Source: Phycisphaerae bacterium (GTDB lineage Bacteria > Planctomycetota > Phycisphaerae > UBA1845). From it: a stretch of 64,000 nucleotides of DNA. A program made the translations under genes and the position numbers. The stretch lies in the NCBI GenBank assembly GCA_029260075.1, contig JAJDDY010000052.1, forward strand, positions 1 to 64,000, written 5' to 3'. Below are positions 41,602 to 50,153 of the stretch, one piece after another. The first letter of the stretch is position 1; each line of letters opens with the position of its first letter. A model generated the notes under the pieces. The model ran no database searches, was not told where the DNA came from, and worked only from the letters and a program-made list of their open reading frames with translations.

Positions 41602-44600
41602 TTATTCTTCGTTTGTAAGAAGACGGCGATAGTGTGCGGCTTGCGTGGCGTCGTCCTTGTCTTCGTAGAGCTCGATAAGACGACGCAGCACGGTTCGGAT
41701 CTGGTTAGTTTGGTGGGTAGCATTGCCTCGAAGCGCGTCGTATGCGTTGACCAGCAGGGCTTCAGCCTCGGACAACTGCTCCTGACCCATAAGACATTGC
41801 CCTAACGCGCTTTGAATGATGGCGGACGTGGCGTCTCCGTCGGGGTGGACCAGTCCAGCGATTTCGAGGCACGTGCGCAGTACAGGTTCGGCGTCAGCAT
41901 AGCGACCGTTGTCGTTGAGATCGAACGCGTAAGCCAGCGCCGAGCTAGCGATGCCAAGTTGTCCTTGCCGTGGCGTTCCGCGTCGAACGGCCGCGAGCTC
42001 GCTGCACAGTTGTTCATGCTGAACATATTCACCGTGATCGAGAAACCAAAACGCGAGGTCGCACATCTTTGCCGCCAGGTCCGCCATGAGCGCCCCGTGT
42101 TGATCACGCGTTTGGTCGATGATGTTGGTCAGTCGCCTATCGGCTTGATCCGTGTCGCCTGCTTCCCGTAGGAATGCGATCATCCGTGTTTCCAAAAAAG
42201 ATCGCTTGATCAAGAGATCCGGCGCGACTTTGCCCATCGCGTTGTTCAGCGTGGCGATGGCCTGATCGAGGTCACCGTTGACCTTGTAGGCCAGGGCGAG
42301 TGTATCGGCAAAATCGATTTCGTTGGAACGTGCGGTCGCGTTTCTCGCCAACGACAACGCTTCAACCGGATCGCTTGAAAGCAAGAGGTAGGCGAGGCTG
42401 TTGGTCGTCCAAAGTGTGTCCGAATCGCGATCACCGAACACCGCTCGCTGCGTAGCGAGCACGCTTCGATAGAGCGTTTCGGATTCCGCGAACTGACCGC
42501 TATCTTGCAGCAGGTTGGCGAGATCGTATCGAGCGAGCAGTGTATCGCGATGTTGTTCACCCAATGCTGCGGACCGCCGAACGGCTACATCTCTGAGCAA
42601 AGCTTCGGCGTCGGGAAGCTTGGCGGCTGAATGCAGCACGGCGACAAGACTGTTCTCGCATTCGATGGTCAGTCGATGCGCGTCACCGACGGTGCGTCGC
42701 AGATTGTCGAGCGATTCGCGACACTGCGTCTCGGCCTCGGTGAGCGTACCCATACTTAACAACAGGCGGCAAAGGCCGGTCGCAGTGCGCAGCGTATCGA
42801 CGTGATCGGCGCCCAATAAGCGTCGCTGCGCGTCCACCGTTTGCCTCAAGAACGATAGTGCCTCATCGAACGCACGCCGCGTGATCAACACGTTGGCGAG
42901 GTTATACTGCGTACGTAGCGTTTCCGGATGATCTACACCCAGCACGCGCCGCCTCGCCTCCAGGATCGTTCGATGAAGTCGTTCCGATTCCGCCGCGCGA
43001 CCGGTCTGGTGAAGGAGTGTCGCGAGATTGTTCATTGTGGAGAGCGTCTCGGGATCGTCGTTGCCGACTGATTGTCGATAGAGTCGCAGCGTCGCGCGAT
43101 AGATTTTTTCCGCTTCGACGAGCCGGCCTTGATCCTGCAATACGCCACCGAGATTCTTCATCGTTACCAGCGTGTCCGCGTGCCCTTCACCGAGTACGTC
43201 ACGCTGAACGGCGAGCGCTTCGCGATAGAGCGACTCGGCGGTTGTTAGCTCATCCTTGTCTTGCAGCACGGCCGCATAGCTGACTTTGGATCGCAACGTC
43301 TCCACGTTTCGCTCACCGAGTACGCGACGATGGATCGCCAGCGCCGCAGCCGTCTCCTTTTCCGCGCTGGCCAGATCGCCGAGAGATCGAAACGCGCTAC
43401 CGACAGCACGCCGTAGCGCGGCCTCGACAAGTGGGTCGTTCTTGGCCTTCACTTCAATACGTTTCGCAGCGGATGTTATCATTTCGCGCACCGTCATCTC
43501 GCGACCCTGCGCTCCCGACGTGTCCACCGTGGCGAGCGTGTCACTAAGAAACGCGCTCACCGCCTGCGCTTCCGTGCGGCGCTGCTCTGCAGTGCGCTCC
43601 GCAGTCAGTGCCCTATCGCGCTCAACCTGCGTTTGGGCAAGAAGGGCCATGCTGACGGCGATGCCGCCCACCAGCGTGAGAAAGACCGCGACCGCGGCGC
43701 CCACGACCAACTTGTTGCGTCGTGCGAACACCTGAAACTGGTAGGCCATGCTCGTCGGCCGCGCGGTAATCTGCTCGCCTCCGAGGTAGCGCCGAATGTC
43801 CTCCGAAAGCTGTTCGACGGAGGCGTAGCGTTGCTCCGGTTCCTTACGCAGGGCTTTGAGCACAATCACGTCGAGATCGCCTGCGAGGCGTCGGCGCAAA
43901 CGGTCAGGACTCAGTTCACGCGCCAATCCGATCGATTCCGGCGTAATCGTATCATCTGTCTCCCCATCGTCTGTCGGAACAGTCGTGCGGGTCATGACCA
44001 CCGTGCTTGGACGCTCGGGTAGGTGTTCACAAATGACGTCCGCGACCTTGTGCCACGGCATCGTGCTAAGTTGATACGGACGATGGCCGGTGAGCATCTC
44101 GTAGAGGATGACGCCGAGCGAATAGACATCGCTCGCTGTGGTAACCTGTTCACTGCGAACCTGTTCCGGACTGGCGTAGTCTGGCGTCATCGGTTGCATG
44201 GCCGTTTGCGTGCGCGCCGTCTTCCCGTGCCCATTGTCGTCGAGCAGTTTGGCTATCCCGAAGTCGAGAAGTTGGGGCACGCCTTGCGCGTCGACGAGAA
44301 TATTCGAGGGTTTGAGGTCGCGGTGTACGACGAGGTGTTGGTGGGCATACTGAACCGCGGAGCACACGCCCTGAAAAAGCGTCAGGCGATCGTCAATCGA
44401 CAGCCGCTTGTCATCGCAATAGTCGTCGATCGGCTGACCGTCGATGTAGTCCATCACCAAGTAGGGTACGCCGCCTTCGGTCGAGCCCCCGTCGTGCAGC
44501 CTGGCGATGTTGGGATGATCGAGATTGGCTAGCGTCTGGCGTTCCAACTGAAATCGCCGGAGCAGTTCAAGTCGTCGCTTTTCAGTCTGTAGGAACCGGT

Positions 44601-44952
44601 CTGACCTGAGCAGTTTGACCGCGACTTCTTTGTCGTAGGCTTGATCGGCCCGTTCGGCCAGGTAGACCACACCCATCCCGCCGGACGCGATGGGGCGTAT
44701 CAGTCGGTAGGGTCCAGCCATCTCGCCGGTGAAATCCTCGGCGAATGACGACATCGCGGCACGTGATCGATCGCTGCCGGGTTCAATAAACCCGGGATCG
44801 CTTTCATGCGACGAGATCAACGACTCGACTTCCGTGCGCATCTCGGCATCGTCGCCGCATGCCTCGTCGAGGTACGCCGTTCGGCGCGCCGGTTCCTGCT
44901 TCAAGGCTTCGTGGAAAACCTCTTTGATCTGTTGCCAACGCTTGGGGTCCAT
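41602..44952 (-). CDS. Membrane Ser/Thr protein kinase with TPR repeats
   Basis: 1116 aa. N-terminal leader (RWQQIKEVFHEAL...) typical of planctomycete and acidobacterial kinases. Kinase domain about 80-390: SGGMGVVYLAE (Gly loop), Lys113 in EVAVKLLRS, the catalytic loop VVHRDLKPSNILVD with Asp212, LLDFGIAKLL and TPDYASPEQVRSEQ. A single membrane helix at about 412-435 (LVVGAAVAVFLTLVGGIAVS) separates it from an outer segment of about 680 residues made of many TPR repeats of the type found in kinesin-light-chain-like proteins (ALAIHRRVLGERNVETLR, TLRLYRQSVGNDDPETLS). It lies 53 bases behind an ECF sigma factor gene, a linkage seen repeatedly in planctomycetes, in which the kinase probably controls the sigma factor by phosphorylation. 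Confidence 0.93.
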   Translation of the reverse strand: MDPKRWQQIKEVFHEALKQEPARRTAYLDEACGDDAEMRTEVESLISSHESDPGFIEPGSDRSRAAMSSFAEDFTGEMAGPYRLIRPIASGGMGVVYLAERADQAYDKEVAVKLLRSDRFLQTEKRRLELLRRFQLERQTLANLDHPNIARLHDGGSTEGGVPYLVMDYIDGQPIDDYCDDKRLSIDDRLTLFQGVCSAVQYAHQHLVVHRDLKPSNILVDAQGVPQLLDFGIAKLLDDNGHGKTARTQTAMQPMTPDYASPEQVRSEQVTTASDVYSLGVILYEMLTGHRPYQLSTMPWHKVADVICEHLPERPSTVVMTRTTVPTDDGETDDTITPESIGLARELSPDRLRRRLAGDLDVIVLKALRKEPEQRYASVEQLSEDIRRYLGGEQITARPTSMAYQFQVFARRNKLVVGAAVAVFLTLVGGIAVSMALLAQTQVERDRALTAERTAEQRRTEAQAVSAFLSDTLATVDTSGAQGREMTVREMITSAAKRIEVKAKNDPLVEAALRRAVGSAFRSLGDLASAEKETAAALAIHRRVLGERNVETLRSKVSYAAVLQDKDELTTAESLYREALAVQRDVLGEGHADTLVTMKNLGGVLQDQGRLVEAEKIYRATLRLYRQSVGNDDPETLSTMNNLATLLHQTGRAAESERLHRTILEARRRVLGVDHPETLRTQYNLANVLITRRAFDEALSFLRQTVDAQRRLLGADHVDTLRTATGLCRLLLSMGTLTEAETQCRESLDNLRRTVGDAHRLTIECENSLVAVLHSAAKLPDAEALLRDVAVRRSAALGEQHRDTLLARYDLANLLQDSGQFAESETLYRSVLATQRAVFGDRDSDTLWTTNSLAYLLLSSDPVEALSLARNATARSNEIDFADTLALAYKVNGDLDQAIATLNNAMGKVAPDLLIKRSFLETRMIAFLREAGDTDQADRRLTNIIDQTRDQHGALMADLAAKMCDLAFWFLDHGEYVQHEQLCSELAAVRRGTPRQGQLGIASSALAYAFDLNDNGRYADAEPVLRTCLEIAGLVHPDGDATSAIIQSALGQCLMGQEQLSEAEALLVNAYDALRGNATHQTNQIRTVLRRLIELYEDKDDATQAAHYRRLLTNEE

Positions 44953-45005
44953 GATGTGTTGCTTATCGGCAGGGCTGGGCTGTTCACCCGTCGTCGGCCC
45001 GCTGT

Positions 45006-45590
45006 TTATTGCTTGGCCTCATCGCCGTCGATCTCCCGCCGCAGCCACGCCTTGGCGATCGTCCATTCACGTTTGACCGTGGCCGGCGAAATGCCAATGA
45101 CTTCAGCGGTTTCTTCGATGGTCAACCCACCGAAGAACCGAAGCTCGACGACCTGCGCCTGCTGCGGGTCGAACGACGCCAGATGGCCCATGGCTTCATC
45201 GAGGGCCTCAAGATCGATGGGTCGCTCGCCCGCCGCCACCGCGCCATAGTCAAGCGTAATCCGTCCGCGCCCGCCGCCGCGTTTGGCTGCACCGTGCTTA
45301 CGCGCGTGATCGACCAAGATTCGGCGCATCATGCGTGCCGCGACGCCGAGGAACTGGGCGCGATGCTGCCAATTGGCGCTGCGCTGGTCGACCATACGAA
45401 GGTACGCTTCATGAACCAGGCCGGTGCTGTCGAGCGTGTGGTCCTTCCGCTCGCGCCGCAGCACCCGGTCAGCCATGACCCGAAGTTCGCGGTATACAAG
45501 CGGCATGAGTTCGTTAAGGGCGTCATTATCGCCCCCACTGAGTTCGTGAAGAAGCCGTGTTATTTGCCCAGTAGGCGGTTTGGCTGTCAA
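45006..45590 (-). CDS. ECF sigma factor (kinase-linked type)
   Basis: About 194 aa from a TTG at 45590, preceded by GGGGGAA; the frame is open to a GTG at 45710, which would add 40 unusual residues. Region 2: GQITRLLHELSGGDNDALNEL, VYRELRVMADRVLRRER, STGLVHEAYLRMVDQ, FLGVAARMMRRILVDHAR. Region 4: LASFDPQQAQVVELRFFGG then LTIEETAEVIGISPATVKREW. These features fit the sigma-70 ECF subfamily that sits beside Ser/Thr kinases rather than membrane anti-sigma factors. The kinase gene follows directly. Confidence 0.9.
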   Translation of the reverse strand: MTAKPPTGQITRLLHELSGGDNDALNELMPLVYRELRVMADRVLRRERKDHTLDSTGLVHEAYLRMVDQRSANWQHRAQFLGVAARMMRRILVDHARKHGAAKRGGGRGRITLDYGAVAAGERPIDLEALDEAMGHLASFDPQQAQVVELRFFGGLTIEETAEVIGISPATVKREWTIAKAWLRREIDGDEAKQ

Positions 45591-45836
45591 CGTCCCGGTT
45601 CCCCCAAAAAAATCCCAAGGGTTATGAGCCAATCGCTGCCTGATTCTCGCTATAGCTGATAGGAACCGCAAGTGGTCGTCACGAACATCCGGCCAACTGA
45701 TCCGGAGCACAGTGACGAGCGAAACGATACGGCCGGTCGACGACGACCGGACACGAGTAGATGGGTGTCTCGAGGTTCACGCCAATCGGACGCCTGGCGT
45801 GGCCTTGGGCGCCCACCTTTCTACTCTTCAGAATTC

Positions 45837-45880
45837 GATACCGGCTATCTTGGGGGGGATGGCCGGTATCACGGTTTTTT
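45837..45880 (+). terminator. Rho-independent terminator candidate
   Basis: GATACCGGC (45837-45845) and GCCGGTATC (45862-45870) are a perfect 9-bp inverted repeat around a 16-base loop, followed by ACGGTTTTTTGC. No plus-strand gene is known to end here. Confidence 0.5.
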
Positions 45881-46065
45881 GCTTCACGAGGCCTTCGCTC
45901 GGCCTGGCCAATTCGCGGCGTACGCGAACGTCAGCCTTGGGGACCAGGGGCCGCGTGAAATGGTTTTTCTGCCACCTGGCAGCCACAATCAGACCAACCT
46001 CACCTGTGCGCCTCCAACCACTGGTAAGGGAAAGGCCCTGACGCTACCCAGCGGCAGGGCTTTTT
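45881..46065 (+). ncRNA. Candidate structured non-coding RNA
   Basis: Between the two terminators lie several short perfect stems, including AGGCC...GGCCT and TGCCACCTGGCA, in about 185 bases without a plausible reading frame. The right end is a proper terminator. I do not recognise RNase P, SRP, tmRNA or 6S features. It is proposed only because a terminator needs a transcript. Confidence 0.22.
46035..46065 (+). terminator. Rho-independent terminator candidate
   Basis: GCCCTG (46035-46040) pairs with CAGGGC (46055-46060) and is followed directly by TTTTTGC. Confidence 0.5.
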
Positions 46066-46433
46066 GCATTTCGGCATCGCCGGCGTGAAGACCGCATAGC
46101 ATCAGCAGCGGTCGATCCCGTCCGAAGCCAGCGGGAATCGTTGTAGGGTATTGACGGAGACGGCAAGATCCGCCAGAATGCGCCGTTCCAGCCACCGTGG
46201 CGCCGCGAGCGGCGTTCGTGGTGGTGTTTCGATTGAGCGGTTCGTGCCGGCGGGTTCAGACCGGCGGTGGCGACACAGTTGTGCTGGTCGTATTGCCTGC
46301 ATCGACTCAATCGCGACTGTGCTTGTTCAACTTGGCGTAGTATGGGGTTTGGATCCCGTGCTGCTGTTCGGCCTGAGCCTGGGGACGCAGGAGTCCTCCG
46401 GCGGAGCGCGGACATTCAGCGGAGCGATACATC

Positions 46434-46751
46434 GTGTTTGCAATCATCAGTGACGGATCCCATCAATATCGAGTCGAGGAGGGGCAACTGCTCGACATCG
46501 AGCGTAAAGACCTTGCCGAAGACGCCAAGACCATCGATTTCGATCGCGTGTTGCTAGTAGGTGGTACGGAAGACGCCGTACGCATCGGGCAACCGACGGT
46601 CGAAGGCGCCAAAGTGGTCGCGGCCGTCGTCGAAGAGTTCAAAGGCGACAAGCTGATCATCCAAAAACGCCGCCGCCGCAAGGGCTATCGCCTCAAGAAG
46701 GGTCACCGCCAACGCTACCTCCGAGTCAAGATCGACAAGATCGAAGCGTAG
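46434..46751 (+). CDS. rplU: 50S ribosomal protein L21
   Basis: 105 aa, the standard length. GTG start with GGAG upstream. Hallmarks are MFAIISDGSHQYRVEEGQLL at the N-terminus (in the usual form FAIIxxGGKQYxV), FDRVLLVGG in the middle, and the basic 23S rRNA-binding end IIQKRRRRKGYRLKKGHRQ followed by YLRVKIDKIEA. L21 binds 23S rRNA near L20. In most bacteria rpmA (L27) follows at once. Here the next 150 bases hold a family I repeat and then a gene on the other strand, so rplU stands alone. Confidence 0.96.
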   Translation: MFAIISDGSHQYRVEEGQLLDIERKDLAEDAKTIDFDRVLLVGGTEDAVRIGQPTVEGAKVVAAVVEEFKGDKLIIQKRRRRKGYRLKKGHRQRYLRVKIDKIEA

Positions 46752-46753
46752 TG

Positions 46754-46894
46754 TTCTGCCACACATCGAATGACGGGTTTATCGAGCCGCGACCGTAAGG
46801 AAGCGGAGGCTTGAATCCGCTCGTGACAATTTGAAAGCGCCGCCTCACGGTCGAGGATCGGATCGAACGAACCGGTCACTTGACTCGTGACAGA
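46754..46894. repeat. Dispersed palindromic repeat, family I, copy 4
   Basis: Starts just after rplU with GCCACACATCGAATGACGGG, then GAGCCGCGACCGTAAGG, a variable centre, CTCACGGTCGAGG, and ends near TCGTGACAG. It aligns end to end with the copy at 13845-13985. It may act as a transcript-stabilising or terminating hairpin after rplU. Confidence 0.75.
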
Positions 46895-46909
46895 ACAGTA
46901 GAGCCAAAC

Positions 46910-47632
46910 CTAACTTCGCAATCCGAAACCCAGAAGAAAAATCGGCCGGAGCATGCTCCACCAGCCCACGATCGGGATCATTTTCGTTTGCCCTAGTTTT
47001 TTTGCCGGATAGATCTTCGTACACGGCACCTCGCGATGGCGGTAGCTGAGTTTCAGCACCTTCCAGAGTAGGTAGACCTCCAAACCGTAGGCGTCAAGCC
47101 AAGGTTGATCGAGCTTGATTCGTGGATCGTCAATAAGCGATGGACGAAACGCCCGGAAACCGTTTGTGCTTTCCGTAAGCTTCTTGCCGGTGAACACGCT
47201 CATCAACCACGGATGCCATCGCGTCGCCACTCTTCGGTACAATGGCATGTCGCCGCCGCACCGCCCGCCGCTTAGGTAGCGCGAACCGATCACGAAATCG
47301 CTCTGTCCGTCACAGATGGGGTCGACAAGGTGGGGTATCTCGTCCGGATTATCCTTGTTGTTGCCAGCCAATATGACAATGATGTCGAAGTGACGCGTCC
47401 GGGCGGTTTCAATGCCTTGGCGAAGGGCGGCGCCGACGCCCATCCTCCGCCCGGTCGACAGCACTTCGGCGCCGTGCTCGCTCGCAACGATGGCCGTATC
47501 GTCCGTGGATCCATCATCGAGAACCAGAATCGTATCCACGAGGCCCGCGTCGATGCGCCGCACCACATGGTCGATTTTCTTGGCCTCGTTGTAGGCCGGA
47601 ACCAAGGCAATGAGTTTCTGACCCTTGTACAT
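46910..47632 (-). CDS. Family 2 glycosyltransferase
   Basis: 240 aa, no membrane helix needed for catalysis. The GT-A fold motifs are LIALVPAYNEAKKIDHVV, TILVLDDGSTDDT (nucleotide-binding Asp pair) and ILAGNNKDNPDEI, where the usual DADGQ at the metal site is replaced by AGNNKDN, the same change seen in some DPM1/DPG-synthase-like enzymes. Near the end, ESTNGFRAFRP and YGLEVYLLWKV are typical of dolichyl- or undecaprenyl-phosphate sugar synthases. It probably loads a sugar onto a lipid carrier or glycan. It is the last gene of the surface-sugar group. Confidence 0.88.
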   Translation of the reverse strand: MYKGQKLIALVPAYNEAKKIDHVVRRIDAGLVDTILVLDDGSTDDTAIVASEHGAEVLSTGRRMGVGAALRQGIETARTRHFDIIVILAGNNKDNPDEIPHLVDPICDGQSDFVIGSRYLSGGRCGGDMPLYRRVATRWHPWLMSVFTGKKLTESTNGFRAFRPSLIDDPRIKLDQPWLDAYGLEVYLLWKVLKLSYRHREVPCTKIYPAKKLGQTKMIPIVGWWSMLRPIFLLGFGLRS

Positions 47633-47692
47633 GACGTTCTCCTCAGCCCGACTCCGCCCGCTCGCCGCCTGATTCGACTCACATGATCAGTG

Positions 47693-48388
47693 TTACGAAG
47701 TTGGCATCGTCGGTGTGGAACCTGAGTCGCGACAACTGTCGCATTGCGCTCCCGATGCTTCGACGGTCTGCCCGCAGCAACACGCCCATGCTGTTTGGCG
47801 CGCCGGGTTGCCCACGACGACGGCGAAGTCCGGTACGCTCTTGGTAACGACGGCGCCGGCACCGACGATGGCGTAGCGACCGATGGTCAATCCGGGGAGA
47901 ATCACCGAGCCGCCGCCGATGGAAGCGCCCGTTCGAACCAGCGTAGGTACGAGCCAGTCGTCGTCGCAGGCGTACCGCGCGGTCGATGCGGCCAAGCCCC
48001 GACTACGCGGCCGACGATCGTTGGTGAACACTGTTCCCGGTCCTACGAAGACGTCATCTTCGATCGTTACTCCGTTCCAAATCATGGCTTGGTTCTTGAT
48101 TACGACGCGATCCCCAATCCGGGCGCCACCTTCAATGAAGACGTGATCGCAGATGTTGCAGTTGCAACCGATTACGGCGCCGTCAAGAATGTGGCAAAAC
48201 GCCCAGATGCATGTCCCCGAATCGATCGCCTGCGACTCGCACAGCGCTGTCGGATGTATGCGTACACCGAGGACGATACACGGTGGTTTCGTTTGCGGTA
48301 CGGCCAATGAATTCGAGGAAGTCGCCAATGTGTTGTTCGCTCCTCTGAGGGTTACTTGGCGTGGCAGCCTGTCGAAAAAGTGTGGCAC
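47693..48388 (-). CDS. Left-handed beta-helix acetyltransferase (WlbB/WbpD-like)
   Basis: Up to 231 aa. Hexapeptide repeats run from RIHPTALCESQAID to SIGGGSVILPGLTIG, ending in YAIVGAGAVVTKSVPDFAVVVGNPARQ. IWAFCHILDGAVIGCNCNICDHVFIEGG is quoted here in parts: IWAFCHILDG and NICDHVFIEGG match the UDP-3-amino-sugar N-acetyltransferase subgroup. A Cys-rich end follows (ACCCGQTVEASGAQC). The longest frame begins with a GTG that sits inside a family II repeat; the true start may be an unassigned codon nearer residue 30-40. It sits 3' of the dehydrogenase gene, as in wlb-type clusters. Confidence 0.82.
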   Translation of the reverse strand: MPHFFDRLPRQVTLRGANNTLATSSNSLAVPQTKPPCIVLGVRIHPTALCESQAIDSGTCIWAFCHILDGAVIGCNCNICDHVFIEGGARIGDRVVIKNQAMIWNGVTIEDDVFVGPGTVFTNDRRPRSRGLAASTARYACDDDWLVPTLVRTGASIGGGSVILPGLTIGRYAIVGAGAVVTKSVPDFAVVVGNPARQTAWACCCGQTVEASGAQCDSCRDSGSTPTMPTS

Positions 48389-48500
48389 CGGCTTCCAGCC
48401 GGTGATCCATTAGCGATTTCCGCCTCCTGACGGGGACAAGTCCCGTTGTCACGGGCGGGTTCGCGGCGACGTGATTGAATACCAGCCTTGTCCAGCAGAC
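48368..48500. repeat. Dispersed repeat, family II, full-length copy 4
   Basis: GTGTGGCACCGGCTTCC then AGCCGGTGATCCATTAG, CTCCTGACGGGGACAAG, GCGGCGACGTGATTGAATAC and CCAGCCTTGTCCAGCAG. It aligns throughout with the copy at 22534-22676 and covers the possible start codon of the acetyltransferase gene. Confidence 0.7.
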
Positions 48501-48546
48501 GGGTAGCTGCTTGGCACACGCGCCGGACGTTTCACGCTTGCGCCGT

Positions 48547-49701
48547 TTACACCTTTCGTGTCATCGACGGAGGTCGCTGGTTTTGTCGACCCGCTTTTCC
48601 GGCGAGGTGGGGCGCTGACGTCGGTATCGACGTCGCATCGACGGATGCAGCTTGGCACAGCATGTCAGCATTGCCGTCGACCAAGCACTCAACGCCGCCT
48701 TGTTGCATGGACCGCATGGCCGCATCGAGCACTCTGGCGACGGCGATGCCGTCGCGGGCGCCGGGACCGTACGGAATACCGGTCAGCACCCAATCGGCGA
48801 AAGCGGCAGCTTGATTGAGCAGCGGTTCGATCTGACGCATCGCCAGCGAGCGAACGTCGGCATGGCGCAGTAGATACCGGAAATCGCCGAACGAATCGTA
48901 GTTGGGCGGTTGATCCAATCCTTTGTCGTAGAGTCGAAGCGTATCCGCAGGATCGATGTCGTCCCAATGGGCCATCTTCCGTTGTCCCACGACCGTCAGT
49001 GTTCGGACTTTTCTCGGGTTAAGCCAACTGACGTGAATGTGTGCCAGCGTGTTGCCCGGATATCGAAGTGTGACGAAGCAGACGTCCTCGACGGCTTCTT
49101 GAGTAATGCAACTCCCTGTGGCTGAAACCGAAACCGGCGTCGCATCAAGTAGGTAGTTGAAGATCGAAATGTCGTGCGTGCCCAAGTCGAACAACGCGTT
49201 GACATCGCCGCGAATCGGTCCAAGGTTGGTTCGGACGGCGTCAAGGTAGTGAACGTCGCCGATTTCGCCTTCCTCGATCAACCCGCGCAGCTTGCGTATG
49301 CCGTTGTTGAACAGGAATACGTGACCGACCATCAACACGACACCAAGACGATCGGCGAGGTATCCGAGGTGATTGGCTTCGTCGGCTGTCATACACAGCG
49401 GCTTTTCGACCAGCACGTGTTTCCCCGCGTTCATCGCATCGGCGGCGATTGCGGCGTGCGTTCGCGTGGGTGTGGCCACTACCACCGCATCGATCGAGCT
49501 GTCGTTCAATAGATCACGATAATCCGTGGTCGTGGTCACCCTTGGGAATCGGCGCCGCATATCGTCAAGCCGCTCCTGCTGCAAGTCTGCACAGGCTACG
49601 ACGCGCGTTCGATCGAGTTGCGAAAACACGCGCACATGGTTTGGACCCCAGTGCCCGCAGCCGATCACGCCAATACGCAATTCTTGCTTCTTTGAAGACA
49701 T
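48547..49701 (-). CDS. Gfo/Idh/MocA family sugar dehydrogenase (WlbA/WbpB-like)
   Basis: 384 aa, AGGAGC before the ATG. Rossmann fold at the N-terminus (RIGVIGCGHWGPNHVRVF), VVVATPTRTHAAIA, then the hallmark HVLVEKPLCMTADEA with the catalytic Lys, and a C-terminal alpha/beta domain with NYLLDATPVSVSATG and HIHVSWLNPRKVR. The chain with the downstream acetyltransferase resembles WlbA-WlbB of the UDP-2,3-diacetamido-uronic acid path, in which WlbA oxidises the 3-position of UDP-GlcNAcA. The aminotransferase WlbC is not present in the window. Confidence 0.88.
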   Translation of the reverse strand: MSSKKQELRIGVIGCGHWGPNHVRVFSQLDRTRVVACADLQQERLDDMRRRFPRVTTTTDYRDLLNDSSIDAVVVATPTRTHAAIAADAMNAGKHVLVEKPLCMTADEANHLGYLADRLGVVLMVGHVFLFNNGIRKLRGLIEEGEIGDVHYLDAVRTNLGPIRGDVNALFDLGTHDISIFNYLLDATPVSVSATGSCITQEAVEDVCFVTLRYPGNTLAHIHVSWLNPRKVRTLTVVGQRKMAHWDDIDPADTLRLYDKGLDQPPNYDSFGDFRYLLRHADVRSLAMRQIEPLLNQAAAFADWVLTGIPYGPGARDGIAVARVLDAAMRSMQQGGVECLVDGNADMLCQAASVDATSIPTSAPHLAGKAGRQNQRPPSMTRKV

Positions 49702-50153
49702 AGCTCAAAGCTCCTTGAACCTCGGACCCGCTCTCATCGCGCGTCGTCATCGTGAATATCGGAACCACAGGAGGGGCGGTTCAGTTAGCGGAGCCACCAA
49801 TGCACGCTGGGAATTCGAGGTTTCGGGTGAGCTCCGGCCCGCACGGCCGATAAGAATCGCGATCTTTGGACAAGAAGGACTCTGGAATGGCGTCGAGCGT
49901 GGAATCGGTAGCGAATTGGTTGATCTCTGCCGGAACGAGCATCGCTCGTCAGGGGCGGTGTCCCTGTCGTATTTCGGCGGTGTACCGAGACCGCTTTCCC
50001 GTATGCGAGAGCCTCTGTGGTTCGCGTGCAGCGGTTCGCGGAAGTGGATGCGAGACGCGACGCTTGCGGCGTTGTCGTGCTACGAACGTTGGCGTCCAGT
50101 GCCACGAACGTGGCGGTTAAAATTGAGCGCGCCGAGCTTGCTTCGACGGTTCG
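49702..50153. other. Intergenic region without recognisable content
   Basis: It separates the dehydrogenase from the TolC-like gene on the same strand and should contain the dehydrogenase promoter. I see no gene, clear hairpin or member of the three repeat families. Confidence 0.35.

Larger units (their letters stand above)
45591..46433. other. Long intergenic region upstream of rplU with two terminator-like structures
   Basis: No convincing protein gene was found; a 138-residue plus-strand frame (45672-46088) runs through both hairpins and looks spurious. Two terminator-like structures and several short stems lie between 45837 and 46065. The rplU promoter must lie to the right of 46065. Confidence 0.45.

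Noticed and set aside
45672-46088. 138-residue plus-strand frame upstream of rplU
   Set aside because: It crosses both terminator hairpins and has no recognisable domain or start signal.
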